From NCBI RefSeq assembly GCF_900091315.1, contig NZ_FLSP01000003.1:1-64000 (forward strand): a DNA stretch of 64,000 bases, given 5' to 3'. How positions within the stretch are numbered: position 1 is the stretch's first letter; each line of letters starts with the position of its first letter. The translations under genes and the position numbers were made by a program. This DNA comes from Streptomyces sp. DI166. GTDB lineage: Bacteria > Actinomycetota > Actinomycetes > Streptomycetales > Streptomycetaceae. Positions 17,111-27,127 of this stretch are shown here, piece after piece. The notes below the pieces were generated by a model, which did not search any database, had not been told where the DNA came from, and saw only the letters and a program-made list of their open reading frames with translations.

Positions 17111-18487
17111 CTATGCCGGGGGCACCGTGTGGCCGAAGGCGAGCAGGTTCTTCGGGTCGTAGGCGGCCTTCGTCCGCCGCAGCCGCTCGTACACCTCGGG
17201 GGTCCAGGCGCGGGCCCGGTCGGCGCTGTCGCCCGGGGTGCCGTGCAGATTGACCATGGTGCGGCCGGTGCCGTACGGGGCCATCGCCGCGTTCAGGGAC
17301 CGGGTGGCGCGCTCGACGGCCTCGGCGGCGGGCGGCGCGGCCAGTACTCCTACGGCCTCCAGCAGATACCCGGCGTCGCGGGAGCAGACCGCGTCCTCGA
17401 CGGAGGCGGGGCGGGCCAGCGCGCCGCCCATGTGCCGGATCTCCACCATCAGCAGCGGGCAGTCGGACACCTCCGGGCCCACCTCGGCGAGGAACGCCGT
17501 CACGGCCTCCGGGGGCAGTTCGCGCAGCAGGGCGCAGGACTCGCGGGCGGGCAGGGGGTCCTGGGGGTCCATGAAGATACGGTCGACGGCCGCGTACGGC
17601 ATCTCCTCCACCGTGTCCACGACGACCGGCGCGGCCTCGCGAAGCGGGGCCAGCAGACGCTCGCCCTCTGCCGCGCCGCCCGTCCAGGCCAGGACGACCC
17701 GCGCCCAGAAGCCGCCGCGGAAGGGCTCGGGGATCTCCGGGAACGGGGGCAGGCGCAGCAGGCTGAACGTGCTGTTCATCCCGGTCGGAACCGTGCGCGT
17801 CCAGTCCGCCCAGGCGCGCAGGAGGGCCTCGGCGTCGCGGCCGTCGCAGTAGATGCCGCCGCCGAGGACGTGGGACAGCTCCAGCAGCTCGGTGACCATC
17901 GAGGTCACCACGCCGACGTTGCCCTTGCCGCCGCGCAGGGCCCAGAAGAGGTCGGTGTCGTGCCGGGCGTCCACGTCGTGGAGGGCGCCGTCGGGGGTGG
18001 CGACCCGGAGGGAGCGGACCAGATCGGCGGCGTAGCCGTAGGTGCGGCCGAGGACGGGGAGGCCGCCGCCGAGGGTGTAGCCGATGGCCCCGGCGTCGCT
18101 GGAGGAGCCGTTGAGGGTGGCCAGGCCGTGCGGGGCGGCCGCCTCCAGGACGTGCCGCCACTTGGCTCCGGCGGCGATCGTCGCGGTGCGGGCGGCGGGG
18201 TCGACGGTGACGTCGGTCATCCGGGCGGTGCTGATCAGCAGTCCGTGGTCGATGGGGAAGTTGGCGCCGTGGCCGGTGGCCTGGACGGCGACGGGGGTGC
18301 CGGTGGCCGCGGCCCAGCGCAGCGCGGTGACGATGTCGTCGGCGCCGGTCGCGCAGACGACGACGTCCGGCGTGTGCAGGGCGGCGAGGTTGAAGCCGGC
18401 GACCTCGTCGGCGTAGCCGTCCTCGCCGGGGCGCAGGACCGGGCCGTGGATCTGCGAGAGGGAGAACAGGTCGGGGGTGGTGGACAT
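17111..18487 (-). CDS. FAD-binding oxidoreductase (PCMH/berberine-bridge type)
   Basis: A 458-residue flavoenzyme. The PCMH-type FAD-binding domain covers about 40-215, with the attachment-type histidine in VQATGHGANF and GYTLGGGLPVLGRTYGYAADL. The substrate-binding middle is followed by a C-terminal BBE segment ending AYDPKNLLAFGHTV. Position 147 region lacks the second Cys seen in bicovalent enzymes, so the flavin is likely singly bound or non-covalent. Family members oxidise alcohols, sugars or secondary metabolites with O2. ATG 18487 is chosen because the upstream frame is proline/arginine-rich filler. It separates hemACD from hemB and is divergent from hemB. Confidence 0.9.
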   Translation of the reverse strand: MSTTPDLFSLSQIHGPVLRPGEDGYADEVAGFNLAALHTPDVVVCATGADDIVTALRWAAATGTPVAVQATGHGANFPIDHGLLISTARMTDVTVDPAARTATIAAGAKWRHVLEAAAPHGLATLNGSSSDAGAIGYTLGGGLPVLGRTYGYAADLVRSLRVATPDGALHDVDARHDTDLFWALRGGKGNVGVVTSMVTELLELSHVLGGGIYCDGRDAEALLRAWADWTRTVPTGMNSTFSLLRLPPFPEIPEPFRGGFWARVVLAWTGGAAEGERLLAPLREAAPVVVDTVEEMPYAAVDRIFMDPQDPLPARESCALLRELPPEAVTAFLAEVGPEVSDCPLLMVEIRHMGGALARPASVEDAVCSRDAGYLLEAVGVLAAPPAAEAVERATRSLNAAMAPYGTGRTMVNLHGTPGDSADRARAWTPEVYERLRRTKAAYDPKNLLAFGHTVPPA

Positions 18488-18669
18488 CGGGTCCTCCGTG
18501 GCGGGCGTACGGAGGGACGGCGGCGGTCGCGGTGGCCGTCGGGGCCCTGGGTGCGGTTGTCCCTCCAGCATGGCCCCGCGGGATGGGGCGCGCAGGTCGG
18601 GTGGGCGGCGGCGGAGGTGCCGACAGGGTGTCTGTAAGGGGGCCGCGGGGGCGGGCGTAGCTTGGGGGT

Positions 18670-19662
18670 ATGACGACGTATGGATCCTTTCCCGGTACGC
18701 GGCCCCGGCGGCTGCGGACCACGCCTGCCATGCGGCGGATGGTCGCCGAGACGCGGCTCGACCCCGCGGACTTCATCCTTCCGGCGTTCGTGCGGGAGGG
18801 GGTTTCCGAGCCCGTTCCCATCGCCGCGATGCCCGGGGTGGTGCAGCACACGCGGGACACCCTGAAGAAGGCGGCGGCGGAGGCCGTGGCCGCCGGGGTG
18901 TCCGGGATCATGCTGTTCGGGGTGCCGGAGGAGAGCAAGAAGGACGCCCTCGGGACGCCGGGCACCGACCCGGACGGGATTCTGCAGGTCGCCATCCGGG
19001 ACGTGCGGGCCGAGGTCGGTGACGAGCTGCTCGTCATGTCCGACCTGTGCCTGGACGAGACCACCGACCACGGGCACTGCGGCGTCCTCGACGAGCACGG
19101 GCGCGTGGACAACGACGCCACCCTGGAGCGGTACGCCGAGATGGCGCAGGTCCAGGCCGACGCGGGCGCCCATGTCGTCGGGCCCAGCGGCATGATGGAC
19201 GGGCAGATCGGGGTCATCCGCGACGCCCTCGACCAGATCGGCCGGGAGGACGTGGCGATCCTGGCGTACACCGCCAAGTACGCCTCCGCCTTCTACGGTC
19301 CCTTCCGGGAGGCCGTCGGCTCCTCGCTGAAGGGCGACCGCAAGACCTACCAGCAGGATCCCGCCAACGCGCGGGAGTCCCTGCGGGAGCTGGCCCTGGA
19401 CCTGGAGGAGGGGGCCGACATGGTGATGGTCAAGCCCGCCGGGCCCTACCTCGACATCCTCGCCCGGGTCGCCGACGCGGTGGACGTGCCGGTCGCCGCC
19501 TACCAGATCTCCGGTGAGTACTCGATGATCGAGGCCGCCGCCGAGAAGGGCTGGATCGACCGCGACCGGGCCATCATGGAGAGCCTCACCGGGATCAAGC
19601 GGGCCGGCGCCCGCAACATCCTCACCTACTGGGCGACCGAAGCCGCCCAGATGCTGCGGTAG
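18670..19662 (+). CDS. hemB: Delta-aminolevulinic acid dehydratase (porphobilinogen synthase)
   Basis: A 330-residue enzyme condensing two 5-aminolevulinates to porphobilinogen. The two active-site lysines are seen in [12 protein letters not shown] and [12 protein letters not shown]. The metal region reads [14 protein letters not shown]: two cysteines are kept, but the middle cysteine of the three-Cys zinc site is Asp, so it is neither the classic zinc nor the classic magnesium form. The C-terminal [18 protein letters not shown] and [12 protein letters not shown] are typical. It lies close to but outside the rex-hemACD operon, with its own upstream region of about 180 bases. Confidence 0.96.
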   Translation: MTTYGSFPGTRPRRLRTTPAMRRMVAETRLDPADFILPAFVREGVSEPVPIAAMPGVVQHTRDTLKKAAAEAVAAGVSGIMLFGVPEESKKDALGTPGTDPDGILQVAIRDVRAEVGDELLVMSDLCLDETTDHGHCGVLDEHGRVDNDATLERYAEMAQVQADAGAHVVGPSGMMDGQIGVIRDALDQIGREDVAILAYTAKYASAFYGPFREAVGSSLKGDRKTYQQDPANARESLRELALDLEEGADMVMVKPAGPYLDILARVADAVDVPVAAYQISGEYSMIEAAAEKGWIDRDRAIMESLTGIKRAGARNILTYWATEAAQMLR

Positions 19663-19675
19663 TTCGGCGAGGGGG

Positions 19676-20344
19676 TCAGTTCAGGGCGTCCTCCGCCTCC
19701 TGCTGCCAGTACGTGACCGTCAGCGCGCTGTCGTAGTACACGCCCTTCTTCGGCAGCGGCGCGGTGGCCGTGGCGCCGCCGTCGCTGCCCGGCTCCATGC
19801 CCTGGAAGCCGACCGTCAGCTGCTTCGCGGTCGTGCCGTTCTCCCCGCTGCCGTCGGCGGCGGAGAGCATGACACCCGCGTAGCCGGACTCACCGGGGGC
19901 GAGCGTCGGCACCGCCTGCGGCTGGGAGTCCTCCCTGACCTGCGGCGCCCACTGCATCTCGTCGAAGCGCACCAGCGGGTAGTACGGCAGCGAGCACGGC
20001 TTCGAGCCGGTGTTGGTCACCGTCAGCAGCATGTGGTTCAGGGGGCGGGACACCGTCTGGGCGGTCACCTTGGTGTTCGAGCCGTTGCAGACGACGGGCT
20101 CGGAGGAGTCGGCATCGGAAGAGGGCTGTGCCGTCTGCTCGTTCGGCTTGTTCGCCTCCTCGGTCTGCCCGCCGGTCTCCTTGTCGTCCGTCTGCTTGTC
20201 GTCCGGCTGCGCGGTGCGCGTGGTCGACGGCTCCGCCCTGCCCTCGTCCTCGGTTCCGGTGCCGTTGTCGCACGCGGTCAGGGCGAGGGCGGCGAGAGCG
20301 GCGCCGGTGGCGGCGAGAAGACGTGCGTGGCGGAAGGTGCGCAT
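19676..20344 (-). CDS. DUF4232-type secreted lipoprotein
   Basis: A 222-residue exported protein. A basic start and hydrophobic helix end in a lipobox, ALALTACDNG, giving a lipid-modified Cys at about residue 25. A long low-complexity Thr/Glu/Gln/Asp linker follows (to about 85), then a beta-rich DUF4232 domain with VVCNGSNTKVTAQ and a second Cys in SKPCSLPYYPLVRF, likely a disulfide. The function is unknown; the family is common in streptomycete envelopes. ATG 20344 is chosen because the signal peptide starts there. It is convergent with hemB and divergent from the XRE-type gene. Confidence 0.87.
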   Translation of the reverse strand: MRTFRHARLLAATGAALAALALTACDNGTGTEDEGRAEPSTTRTAQPDDKQTDDKETGGQTEEANKPNEQTAQPSSDADSSEPVVCNGSNTKVTAQTVSRPLNHMLLTVTNTGSKPCSLPYYPLVRFDEMQWAPQVREDSQPQAVPTLAPGESGYAGVMLSAADGSGENGTTAKQLTVGFQGMEPGSDGGATATAPLPKKGVYYDSALTVTYWQQEAEDALN

Positions 20345-20526
20345 GGCTGGTTCCTTGTCCGTGTCGACGGGATCTGCTGTGGATGGGGAGAGCGTGTGCG
20401 ATCTTTTGTCCCGGGCGCAGCAATCGCCGGGGGATACGGGACGCTGGAACGCCCGCACCACGTCTGACGTGGGAGAACGACCCTTTCCTGGAACGGGGGA
20501 ACGGGACGACGGGGAGTGGAGGAACG

Positions 20527-21783
20527 GTGTCGCAGGACAGTTCGGGGGACGGGTTCGCCGCGTATCTGCGGGAGTTGAAGGACCGCTCCGGGCTCAGTTA
20601 CGGGGTGCTCGCCAAGCGCCTGCACATGAGTACGTCCACGCTGCACCGCTACTGCAACGGCGACGCCGTACCCGCCGAGTACGCCCCCGTCGAACGCCTC
20701 GCCCGCCTCTGCAAGGCGACCCCGGAGGAACTGGTGGAGCTGCACCGGCGCTGGGTGCTGGCCGACGCGGGGAGGGGGAGGAAGGGGACGGCGACTCCTG
20801 AGGCACGGGTCGAGGAGGCCGAGCCGCAGCACGAACCCGAGCCGCAGAACGAGCCGGGGAACGACCCCCTCCCGCCCTCCCCGTCCCGCCTCCGCCTTCC
20901 CCGGCGTACGGCCGTCCTCGCCGGTGTCGGCCTCGCCGCTCTGCTCGCCGGGGTCGCCCTCGCCGTGAACCCCTTCTCCGGGGACGGTGAGAAGAGCGCC
21001 GACGCCCGCCGCGGTCCCGTCGGCTCCGCCGCCTCCGAGGAGCCGTCCGAGTCACCGGGCGAGAACCGGCCTTCCTCCGCCTCCCCGTCCCGCAGCACCG
21101 ACCCGGCCCCGACGAAGGGCACCCCGTCCGCCGAGCCCTCCCGGAGCCGCGCGAGCGGCGGCGGTGACACCGCTGACAGCGCGGCGCCGCCCCTGACCGT
21201 CACGACCCGGCCGTACACCTGGGAAGGGCCCTGCTCCCAGCACTACTTGATCGACAAGGGCCCCTCGAAGGTGCCTCCGCCGCCGTTCCAGCAGGAGGCG
21301 CCCGCCTGGGTGGCCGCGGAGGGGGCCGTGTCGGCGGGGGAGCAGTTGGTGACGCTGACGGTGCAGGGCACGGGCAAGGAGACCGTGGTCCTCGACAGTC
21401 TGACCGTGCGGGTCGTCGGCAAGGACGCGCCGCTGCAGTGGAACGACTACGTCATGGGCGTCGGCTGCGGAGGCGACGTGCCCAGCCGGCCCTTCACGGT
21501 CGCGCTCGACGCGGGGCGCCCGGTCGTGGTGGCCGGAGCCGGGCAGCGGGACTTCCCGTTCTCGGTGAGCGAGTCGGACCCCGAGGTCTTCCGGATCACC
21601 GCCGACACCTCGGCGTACGACGTGCGCTGGTACCTGGAGTTGGCGTGGTCCAGTGGTGGTCGGAGCGGGAAGCTCGTCGTCGACGACGGGGGCAGGCCGT
21701 TCCGGACGAGCGGCAACAAGGGGCGGCCCGCGTACGAGTTCCTGCTGGGCGGGGAAAAGTGGGAGCCGTCGTCGGGCGGTTGA
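20527..21783 (+). CDS. Membrane-anchored XRE-family protein with exported C-terminal domain
   Basis: A 418-residue protein with an intracellular helix-turn-helix at about 5-75 (FAAYLRELKDRSGLSYGVLA, MSTSTLHRYCNGDAVP). A charged linker leads to one membrane helix near 130-155 (TAVLAGVGLAALLAGVALAV), a long Ser/Pro/Glu linker, and an exported beta-rich domain with two cysteines (GPCSQHYLI, GVGCGGDVPS). This RodZ-like architecture could link envelope state to cytoplasmic events, but no ligand is known. GTG 20527 directly precedes the domain. The neighbouring DUF4232 and small lipoprotein genes suggest a shared envelope role (inference). Confidence 0.85.
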   Translation: MSQDSSGDGFAAYLRELKDRSGLSYGVLAKRLHMSTSTLHRYCNGDAVPAEYAPVERLARLCKATPEELVELHRRWVLADAGRGRKGTATPEARVEEAEPQHEPEPQNEPGNDPLPPSPSRLRLPRRTAVLAGVGLAALLAGVALAVNPFSGDGEKSADARRGPVGSAASEEPSESPGENRPSSASPSRSTDPAPTKGTPSAEPSRSRASGGGDTADSAAPPLTVTTRPYTWEGPCSQHYLIDKGPSKVPPPPFQQEAPAWVAAEGAVSAGEQLVTLTVQGTGKETVVLDSLTVRVVGKDAPLQWNDYVMGVGCGGDVPSRPFTVALDAGRPVVVAGAGQRDFPFSVSESDPEVFRITADTSAYDVRWYLELAWSSGGRSGKLVVDDGGRPFRTSGNKGRPAYEFLLGGEKWEPSSGG

Positions 21784-21789
21784 GGTCCG

Positions 21790-21927
21790 CTAGCGGTGCT
21801 CGCCGACACTGCTCGACGGGCCCTCGTCGCGCAGGCCCTTGCCGTCCTCGCAGCCGGTGAGGGCGGCGGTGAGGACGGCCAGCAGGAGGACGGCGGCGAG
21901 CAGACGGGGGCGGCGGCGTGCGGACAT
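21790..21927 (-). CDS. 45-residue putative lipoprotein
   Basis: A very small gene: MSARRRPRLLAAVLLLAVL, then a lipobox TAALTGC with the predicted lipidated Cys at residue 26, then a 19-residue polar tail (EDGKGLRDEGPSSSVGEHR). Basic start, hydrophobic core and lipobox are all in register, and third positions are G/C. GAAAGGG lies a few bases before the ATG. The mature peptide would be about 20 residues tethered to the membrane. It ends 6 bases from the convergent XRE-type gene. Function unknown; too short for default gene callers. Confidence 0.75.
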   Translation of the reverse strand: MSARRRPRLLAAVLLLAVLTAALTGCEDGKGLRDEGPSSSVGEHR

Positions 21928-22182
21928 GGGGGGCCCTTTCGCAGGAGGGGTCCGGGGACGGTCTCAGATTGCGAAATGAGCGGGGCCGGTGCCAGCTTCC
22001 GCCGTCGATTCGGGACGGCCGGGTGCTGGGACCGTCTCTGAGCTGCGAAGACGCGCCGTCCCGGAGGGGCGGGACGGGACGGGTCTCGGGCGCCGTGTCC
22101 GTATCGCGGAAAGGTGCTTGTAGGCGGCACCTAGCTGCCTAGGGTGCGGGCAGCAGCCGAATCGCCTTCGAGGAGCCGCCAC

Positions 22183-23394
22183 GTGACCGTCGCCGAGCCC
22201 GTGCCGTCCCGTTCCGCGTCCCTGCCGCCGCTCGCCGCGCGGGCCCGCTCCGTGGGCGGTTCCCCGGTACGGGACATCCTGGCCGTCACCGCACGGCCCG
22301 AGGTGATCAACTTCGCGGGCGGGCTCCCGGCGCCGGAACTCTTCGACGCGGACGGGATAGCGGCCGCCTACCGGGCGGTCCTCGCCGAAGTCCCCGGCCG
22401 GGCGCTCCAGTACTCCACCACCGAGGGCGAGCCGAGTCTGCGGGCCGCGCTCGCCGCCCGCATGTCCGCGCGGGGACTGCCCACCGACGCCGACGACGTG
22501 CTCGTCACCACCGGCTCACAGCAGGCACTGTCCCTGCTAGCCACCGCGCTGCTGGAACCCGGCGACGCCGTACTGGTGGAAAGTCCCTGCTACCTCGCGG
22601 CACTTCAGGCGTTCGCCTTCACCGGCGCCCGGGTCGTGGCCGTCCCCGGCGACGCGGACGGCGTGGACCCCGGCGCGCTGGCGGAACTGGTCCTCAAGGA
22701 GCGGCCCAAGCTCCTCTACACCGTCCCCACCTTCCAGAACCCCACGGGCCGCACCATGCCCGCCGAGCGGCGCGCCGCCGTCGCCGCCGTCGCGGCGAGG
22801 TACGGGCTGTGGCTCGTCGAGGACGACCCGTACGGCGAACTCCGCTTCGAGGGCGAGCGCGTGCCGTGGATCGCCGCCCACCCGGGCGCCGAGGACCGCA
22901 CCGTCCTGCTCGGCTCCTTCTCCAAGGTCATGGCGCCCGGCCTGCGCCTGGGCTGGCTGCGCGCCCCCGCCGAACTCCGCCGCGCCTGCGCGGTCGTCAA
23001 GCAGGCGGCGGATCTGCACACCCCCACCGTCAACCAGCTCGCCGCCGCACGGTACTTGGCCGACCGGGACCTCGACGCCCACGTCGCCCGCGTGGCCCAC
23101 GTCTACGGCGAGCGGCGCGACGCCATGCTCGCGGGACTGGCGGACGCCCTGCCGCCCGGCTCGACCTGGGGCCGCCCCGAGGGCGGCATGTTCCTCTGGG
23201 CCCGCCTGCCGGACACGTACGACACGACAGAGCTGCTGGCACGGGTGGTGCGCCAGGACGTCGCCTACGTGCCCGGCGCACCCTTCCACGTCGGCGACCC
23301 CGACCGCTCGACCCTGCGGCTCTGCTTCGTCACGGAGACCCCGGAGCGGATCGGGGAGGGACTGGCGCGGCTGGGACGGGGGCTGCGGGACTAG
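22183..23394 (+). CDS. PLP-dependent class I/II aminotransferase (LysN/MocR-core type)
   Basis: A 403-residue fold-type I aminotransferase. Visible are the N-terminal VINFAGGLPAPELFDADG, TTGSQQALSLLATALLEPGD, TVPTFQNPTGRTM, the PLP-phosphate-contact and Asp region WLVEDDPYGELRFEG, and the Schiff-base lysine in LLGSFSKVMAPGLRLGW. This branch includes 2-aminoadipate aminotransferases and the catalytic halves of MocR regulators, but no helix-turn-helix is present, so it acts as an enzyme. GTG 22183 has GAGGAG 7 bases upstream. The exact amino acid substrate is not determined. It is convergent with argS. Confidence 0.9.
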   Translation: MTVAEPVPSRSASLPPLAARARSVGGSPVRDILAVTARPEVINFAGGLPAPELFDADGIAAAYRAVLAEVPGRALQYSTTEGEPSLRAALAARMSARGLPTDADDVLVTTGSQQALSLLATALLEPGDAVLVESPCYLAALQAFAFTGARVVAVPGDADGVDPGALAELVLKERPKLLYTVPTFQNPTGRTMPAERRAAVAAVAARYGLWLVEDDPYGELRFEGERVPWIAAHPGAEDRTVLLGSFSKVMAPGLRLGWLRAPAELRRACAVVKQAADLHTPTVNQLAAARYLADRDLDAHVARVAHVYGERRDAMLAGLADALPPGSTWGRPEGGMFLWARLPDTYDTTELLARVVRQDVAYVPGAPFHVGDPDRSTLRLCFVTETPERIGEGLARLGRGLRD

Positions 23395-23424
23395 GGCAAG
23401 GCCGAAGTCCCGCAACCGCTCAGG

Positions 23425-25179
23425 TCAGAGACGCTCGGGGGTGCGGATGCCGAGGAGCGCCATGCCCTGGTGCAGGGTGCGGGCGGTGAGGTCGCAGAGG
23501 AAGAGGCGGTTCTCCTTCTGCTCCTCGGTGTCGGCCTTCAGCACCGGGCACTTGTCGTAGAACGCCGTGTACAGCGACGCCAGCTGGTACAGGTACGCGG
23601 CCACCTTGTGCGGCGCGTACTCGGCCGCAGCCTCGAACACGGTGGTGCCGAACGCGTCCAGGTGCAGGCCCAACGCCCGCTCTGCCGCGACCAGTTCCAG
23701 CTCGGGGTGCGCGACCGGCTTCGCCTCTCCCGCCTTGCGCAGGATCGACTGGATACGGGCGTACGCGTACTGGAGGTACACGGACGTGTCGCCGTTCAGT
23801 GAGACCATCTGGTCCAGGTCGAACTTGTAGTCCCGGCTCGGCGACGTCGACAGGTCCGCGTACTTCACCGCGCCGATGCCGACCTGCGCGGCCCGCTCCT
23901 GGATCTCCTCCTCGGTGAGATCCTGCGCCTTCTCCCGGACGACCTCGGCGGCCCGCTGGACCGCCTCGTCCAGCAGATCCTCCAGCTTGACCGTCTCGCC
24001 CTCACGCGTCTTGAACGGCTTGCCGTCCGCGCCGAGGACCGTGCCGTAGCCCATGTTGTGGGCGGTCACGTTCTCGTTCAGCCAGCCCGCGCGGCGGGCC
24101 GTCTCGAAGACCATCTTGAAGTGCAGGGACTGACGCACGTCCACCACGTACAGCAGCGTCGTCGCGTCCAGTTCGCCCACCCGGTTGCGGATCGCCGTCA
24201 GGTCGCTGGCCGCGTAGCCGAAGCCGCCGTCCGCCTTCTGCACGATCAGCGGCACCGGCTGGTCGTCCTTGCCGCGGATGTCGTCGAAGAACACCACCAG
24301 CGCGCCCTCGGAGCGCACCGCGACACCCATCTCCTCCAGGAGGCGGGCGGTCTCCGGCATGCCGTCGTTGTACGCCGACTCGCCGACGATCTCCTCGTCC
24401 CGGATCTCCATGTCCAGCTTCTCGAAGACGGAGTAGAAGTAGACCTTCGACTCGTCCACGAACTGCTGCCACAGCTTCAGGGTCTCCTCGTCGCCCGACT
24501 GGAGGGCGACGACCCGCTTGCGGGCCCGCTCCTTGAAGTCGTCGTCTGCGTCGAAGACGGCACGCGAGGCCTTGTAGACGCGGTTGAGGTTGCTCATCGC
24601 CTCCGCACCGTCGACCTCCGACGGTGGCGCCAGCTCGCCCGGGTTCTCGATCAGGTACTGGATGAGCATGCCGAACTGGGTGCCCCAGTCGCCGATGTGG
24701 TGCCGGCCGATCGTCCTCTCGCCGGTGAAGTCGAGCATGTGGCGCAGGGCGTCGCCGATCACCGCGGAGCGCAGGTGGCCGACGTGCATCTCCTTGGCCA
24801 CGTTCGGCTGGGCGTAGTCGATCACCGTGACGCCGGGGTTCTCCTTCAGCGGCACGCCGAGCCGGTCGTCGGCGGCGCGCGCGGCGAGCGTCTCGGTGAT
24901 CGCGCGGTCGGCGACGGTGACGTTCAGGAAGCCGGGGCCGGAGACCTCGACGTCCTTGATCACATCACCGGTGACGATGTCGCCGACGACCTTCGTGGCC
25001 AGCTCCCGCGGGTTCGCCTTCGCCTTCTTGGCGAGCGCGAGGATGCCGTTGGCCTGGAAGTCGGCCCGGTCGCTACGTCGCAGCAGCGGGTCGGCGCCGT
25101 CGGTCTCCGGCAGGGCGGAGACGAGGGCGTCGGTGAGGCGCTGGTTGACGAGATCGGTGAGCGACGTGACCGGAGCCAT
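23425..25179 (-). CDS. argS: Arginyl-tRNA synthetase
   Basis: A 584-residue class I synthetase. The N-terminal Add-1 domain (about 1-110) recognises the tRNA D-loop. The HIGH equivalent is in [20 protein letters not shown]. The KMSKS loop is weak ([15 protein letters not shown]), as in many ArgRS. The all-helical anticodon-binding domain ends with the typical [14 protein letters not shown] 25179 is chosen because family proteins start close to this point; the upstream frame runs into the promoter. It is divergent from lysS with about 145 bases between starts, so the two synthetases may share control. Confidence 0.97.
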   Translation of the reverse strand: MAPVTSLTDLVNQRLTDALVSALPETDGADPLLRRSDRADFQANGILALAKKAKANPRELATKVVGDIVTGDVIKDVEVSGPGFLNVTVADRAITETLAARAADDRLGVPLKENPGVTVIDYAQPNVAKEMHVGHLRSAVIGDALRHMLDFTGERTIGRHHIGDWGTQFGMLIQYLIENPGELAPPSEVDGAEAMSNLNRVYKASRAVFDADDDFKERARKRVVALQSGDEETLKLWQQFVDESKVYFYSVFEKLDMEIRDEEIVGESAYNDGMPETARLLEEMGVAVRSEGALVVFFDDIRGKDDQPVPLIVQKADGGFGYAASDLTAIRNRVGELDATTLLYVVDVRQSLHFKMVFETARRAGWLNENVTAHNMGYGTVLGADGKPFKTREGETVKLEDLLDEAVQRAAEVVREKAQDLTEEEIQERAAQVGIGAVKYADLSTSPSRDYKFDLDQMVSLNGDTSVYLQYAYARIQSILRKAGEAKPVAHPELELVAAERALGLHLDAFGTTVFEAAAEYAPHKVAAYLYQLASLYTAFYDKCPVLKADTEEQKENRLFLCDLTARTLHQGMALLGIRTPERL

Positions 25180-25323
25180 TGAGTGGGAGCCGTTCTCCTC
25201 GGCGGAATTGCTGGACGTGGCCAGTATCCCACGGGGGGTAAAGCCGTTTTTCCGGGCGCGGTGACGTCTGGGAGAATGCACCCGTCAGCCTTGACCGTAC
25301 GGCTGCCCCTAGGAAAGAAGGAC

Positions 25324-27066
25324 GTGCCGATCGTGGCTCAGAGCACCGAGACCACCGACTGGGTCTCCCGTTTCGCGGATGACGTCATCGAGGAGTCGGA
25401 GCGTCGGGCCCCGGGCAAACCGGTCGTCGTCGCGTCCGGCCTCTCCCCCTCCGGCCCCATTCACCTGGGCAACCTCCGCGAGGTCATGACGCCGCACCTC
25501 GTCGCCGACGAGATCCGGCGCCGCGGGTACCAGGTCCGGCACCTGATCTCCTGGGACGACTACGACCGCTACCGCAAGGTGCCCAAGGGCATCGCCGGGG
25601 TCGACGAGGAGGCCTGGGCCGCCCACATCGGCAAGCCCCTGACCTCCGTCCCCGCGCCGGAGGGCTCGGCGTACCCGAACTGGGCCGAGCACTTCAAGGC
25701 CGCGATGATCGAGTCGCTGGCCGAGCTGGGCGTGGAGTTCGACGGGATCAGCCAGACGGAGCAGTACACCTCGGGCGCCTACCGCGAGCAGATCCTGCAC
25801 GCCATGAAGCACCGCAACGACATCGACGCGGTGCTCGCCCAGTACCGCACCAAGAAGGCCCCCGCGAAGAAGTCGCAGAAGCCGGTCGACGAGGCCGAGC
25901 TGGAGGCCGCCGAGGGCTCGGGCGCCGCCGGCGAGGACGACGGCTCGGCCGGCTCGGCCGGGTACTTCCCGTACAAGCCGTACTGCGGCAACTGCGAGAA
26001 GGACCTGACGACCGTCACCTCCTACGCGGACGAGACCACCGAGCTGTCGTACACCTGCAACGAGTGCGGCTTCGCCGAGACCGTGCGGCTGAACGAGTTC
26101 AACCGCGGCAAGCTGGTGTGGAAGGTCGACTGGCCCATGCGCTGGGCCTACGAGGGCGTCATCTTCGAGCCCAGCGGCGTCGACCACTCCTCGCCCGGCT
26201 CGTCGTTCCAGGTCGGCGGGCAGATCGTCGGGATCTTCGGCGGCAAGCAGCCCATCGGCCCGATGTACGCCTTCGTCGGTATCTCCGGCATGGCGAAGAT
26301 GTCCTCCTCCCGGGGCGGGGTGCCCACCCCGGCGGACGCCCTGCAGATCATGGAGCCCCAGCTCCTGCGCTGGCTCTACGCCCGCCGCCGCCCGAACCAG
26401 TCGTTCAAGATCGCCTTCGACCAGGAGATCCAGCGGCTGTACGACGAGTGGGACAAGCTCGACGCCAAGGTCGCCGACGGCTCCGCCCTCCCGGCCGACA
26501 TCGCCGCGCACTCCCGCGCGGTGCGCACGGCCTCCGGTGAGCTGCCGCGCACGCCCCGGCCGATGCCGTACCGGACCCTCGCGTCCGTCGCCGACATCAC
26601 CGCCGGGCACGAGGACCAGGCGCTGCGCATCCTCTCCGACCTGGACCCGGCCAACCCGCTGGGCTCCCTGGACGAGGCCCGCCCGCGCTACGACAAGGCC
26701 GTGGCCTGGATCAACACGCACGTGCCCGCCGACCAGCGGACCATCGTGCGCTCCGAGCCCGACGCCGAGCTGCTGAAGTCCCTCGACGAGACCTCCCAGC
26801 AGTCCCTGCGGCTGCTGCTCGACGGACTGGACTCGCACTGGTCGCTCGACGGCCTGACCCACCTCGTCTACGGCGTGCCCAAGGTGCAGGCCGGGTTCCC
26901 GGCCGACGCCACGCCCAAGGAGCTGCCGCCGGAGATCAAGACGGCCCAGCGGTCGTTCTTCGCGCTGCTCTACCACCTGCTGGTGGGCCGGGACACCGGT
27001 CCGCGTCTGCCCACGCTGCTGCTGGCGGTCGGGCAGGAGCGGGTGCGGTCGCTGCTCGGGGAGTAG
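25324..27066 (+). CDS. lysS: Lysyl-tRNA synthetase, class I
   Basis: A 580-residue class I (archaeal-type) LysRS, unrelated in fold to the common class II enzyme. The HIGH signature is ASGLSPSGPIHLGNLREVM, and KMSKS appears as GMAKMSSSRGGVPTP. A four-cysteine zinc knuckle is visible in YCGNCEKDL and YTCNECGF, preceded by a Lys/Glu-rich insert near residues 175-215. AGGAAAG supports GTG 25324; GTG 25333 is an alternative. It charges lysine tRNA. Whether a second, class II LysRS exists cannot be seen here, though streptomycetes often have both. Confidence 0.95.
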   Translation: MPIVAQSTETTDWVSRFADDVIEESERRAPGKPVVVASGLSPSGPIHLGNLREVMTPHLVADEIRRRGYQVRHLISWDDYDRYRKVPKGIAGVDEEAWAAHIGKPLTSVPAPEGSAYPNWAEHFKAAMIESLAELGVEFDGISQTEQYTSGAYREQILHAMKHRNDIDAVLAQYRTKKAPAKKSQKPVDEAELEAAEGSGAAGEDDGSAGSAGYFPYKPYCGNCEKDLTTVTSYADETTELSYTCNECGFAETVRLNEFNRGKLVWKVDWPMRWAYEGVIFEPSGVDHSSPGSSFQVGGQIVGIFGGKQPIGPMYAFVGISGMAKMSSSRGGVPTPADALQIMEPQLLRWLYARRRPNQSFKIAFDQEIQRLYDEWDKLDAKVADGSALPADIAAHSRAVRTASGELPRTPRPMPYRTLASVADITAGHEDQALRILSDLDPANPLGSLDEARPRYDKAVAWINTHVPADQRTIVRSEPDAELLKSLDETSQQSLRLLLDGLDSHWSLDGLTHLVYGVPKVQAGFPADATPKELPPEIKTAQRSFFALLYHLLVGRDTGPRLPTLLLAVGQERVRSLLGE

Positions 27067-27085
27067 GCGACGAGCGTGCGCATGG

Positions 27086-27120
27086 AAGAAGGGGCCCTCT
27101 CCTACGGAGGGCCCCTTCTT
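27086..27120. terminator. Bidirectional terminator between lysS and the DUF2637 gene
   Basis: A perfect 14-base-pair stem, AAGAAGGGGCCCTC (27086-27099) with its complement at 27107-27120, has a 7-base loop. A-rich left and T-rich right ends let it serve both convergent genes. Confidence 0.87.
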
Positions 27121-27127
27121 GTGTGTC

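Noticed and set aside
16365..19277. 970-codon open frame on the minus strand
   Set aside because: It crosses hemD, the oxidoreductase and hemB in wrong frames. Composition is Arg/Pro/Ser-rich shadow sequence typical of high-GC DNA.
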